Source of the DNA: Cucumis sativus
Taxonomy: Eukaryota > Streptophyta > Magnoliopsida > Cucurbitales > Cucurbitaceae
DNA length: 64,000 bases
NCBI RefSeq assembly: GCF_000004075.3
Contig: NC_026657.2
Span: 32,598,732-32,662,731, forward strand
Reading direction: 5' to 3'
Part shown: one piece after another, positions 63,845 to 64,000 of the stretch
Position numbering within the stretch: the first letter of the stretch is position 1
How the letters are laid out: every line of letters starts with the position of its first letter
Translations under genes and position numbers: made by a program
The notes under the pieces: generated by a model
What the model saw: only the letters and a program-made list of their open reading frames with translations
Told to the model about the DNA's origin: nothing
Database searches by the model: none

Positions 63845-64000
63845 TATAAATCAAGAAACTATTCACATTTGCTGCTAAAAGGCAAATTTAATATTATATC
63901 AACTCTAACTGAAAAAAAAAAATTACTCATAGAACTTCAGGATAAGTAAATTTGACTTTCATATTTCCATTTTCTGTCGTGCATTTTGGTTTTGATATTT

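Noticed and set aside
1-64000. CRISPR arrays, bacterial operons, prophage, rRNA genes or organellar DNA insertions
   Set aside because: No regularly spaced repeats, Shine-Dalgarno-led gene clusters, rRNA-like stretches or recognisable plastid or mitochondrial genes were seen; the window is ordinary plant nuclear DNA.

Overview
This is a gene-bearing window of plant nuclear DNA. It has AT-rich spacers, spliced genes with GT/AG introns, organelle transit peptides, plant-only families (KIN-14 kinesin with a calponin-homology domain, remorin, STELLO) and a plant-type ribosomal-protein promoter. Several spacers carry a hairpin repeat with gatagac-type cores that I associate with cucurbits such as Cucumis. 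That taxonomic reading is from memory and was not checked.

Eight complete protein-coding genes were reconstructed exon by exon; in each the reading frame closes across every junction. From left to right: (1) minus, 2586-7287, organellar beta-cyanoalanine/cysteine synthase (369 aa). (2) minus, 9044-13200, NADH-cytochrome b5 reductase CBR1 (280 aa). (3) minus, 15780-19073, tRNA 2-thiolation protein CTU2 (469 aa). (4) plus, 21352-31308, chloroplast TypA/BipA GTPase of the SVR3 type (680 aa). (5) minus, 33586-35686, remorin (276 aa). (6) minus, 41665-49267, CH-domain KIN-14 kinesin (1373 aa, 21 exons). (7) plus, 53950-55768, 40S ribosomal protein uS5/RPS2 (269 aa). (8) plus, 58749-61992, STELLO-type Golgi protein (762 aa). 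A possible ninth gene enters from the right edge on the minus strand and is unidentified.

These are independent housekeeping and cell-biology genes: sulfur/cyanide metabolism, ER electron transfer, tRNA modification, plastid translation, plasma-membrane organisation, microtubule transport, cytosolic translation and cellulose-synthase trafficking. As in most plant chromosomes, neighbours share no pathway. Genes 1-3 run head to tail. CTU2/TypA and kinesin/RPS2 are divergent pairs, and TypA/remorin are convergent.

I found no new multi-gene system. The observations most worth a second look are: a cluster of five perfect CACGTG G-boxes within 434 bp of gene-free DNA (39130-39563); a minor-spliceosome AT-AC intron in the kinesin; eight tandem 43-residue coiled-coil repeats in the same kinesin, plus a 30-nt microexon and a 5' leader that stays open in frame with the start; a 31-base G run inside a CTU2 intron; and a hairpin element placed directly upstream of the RPS2 promoter boxes.
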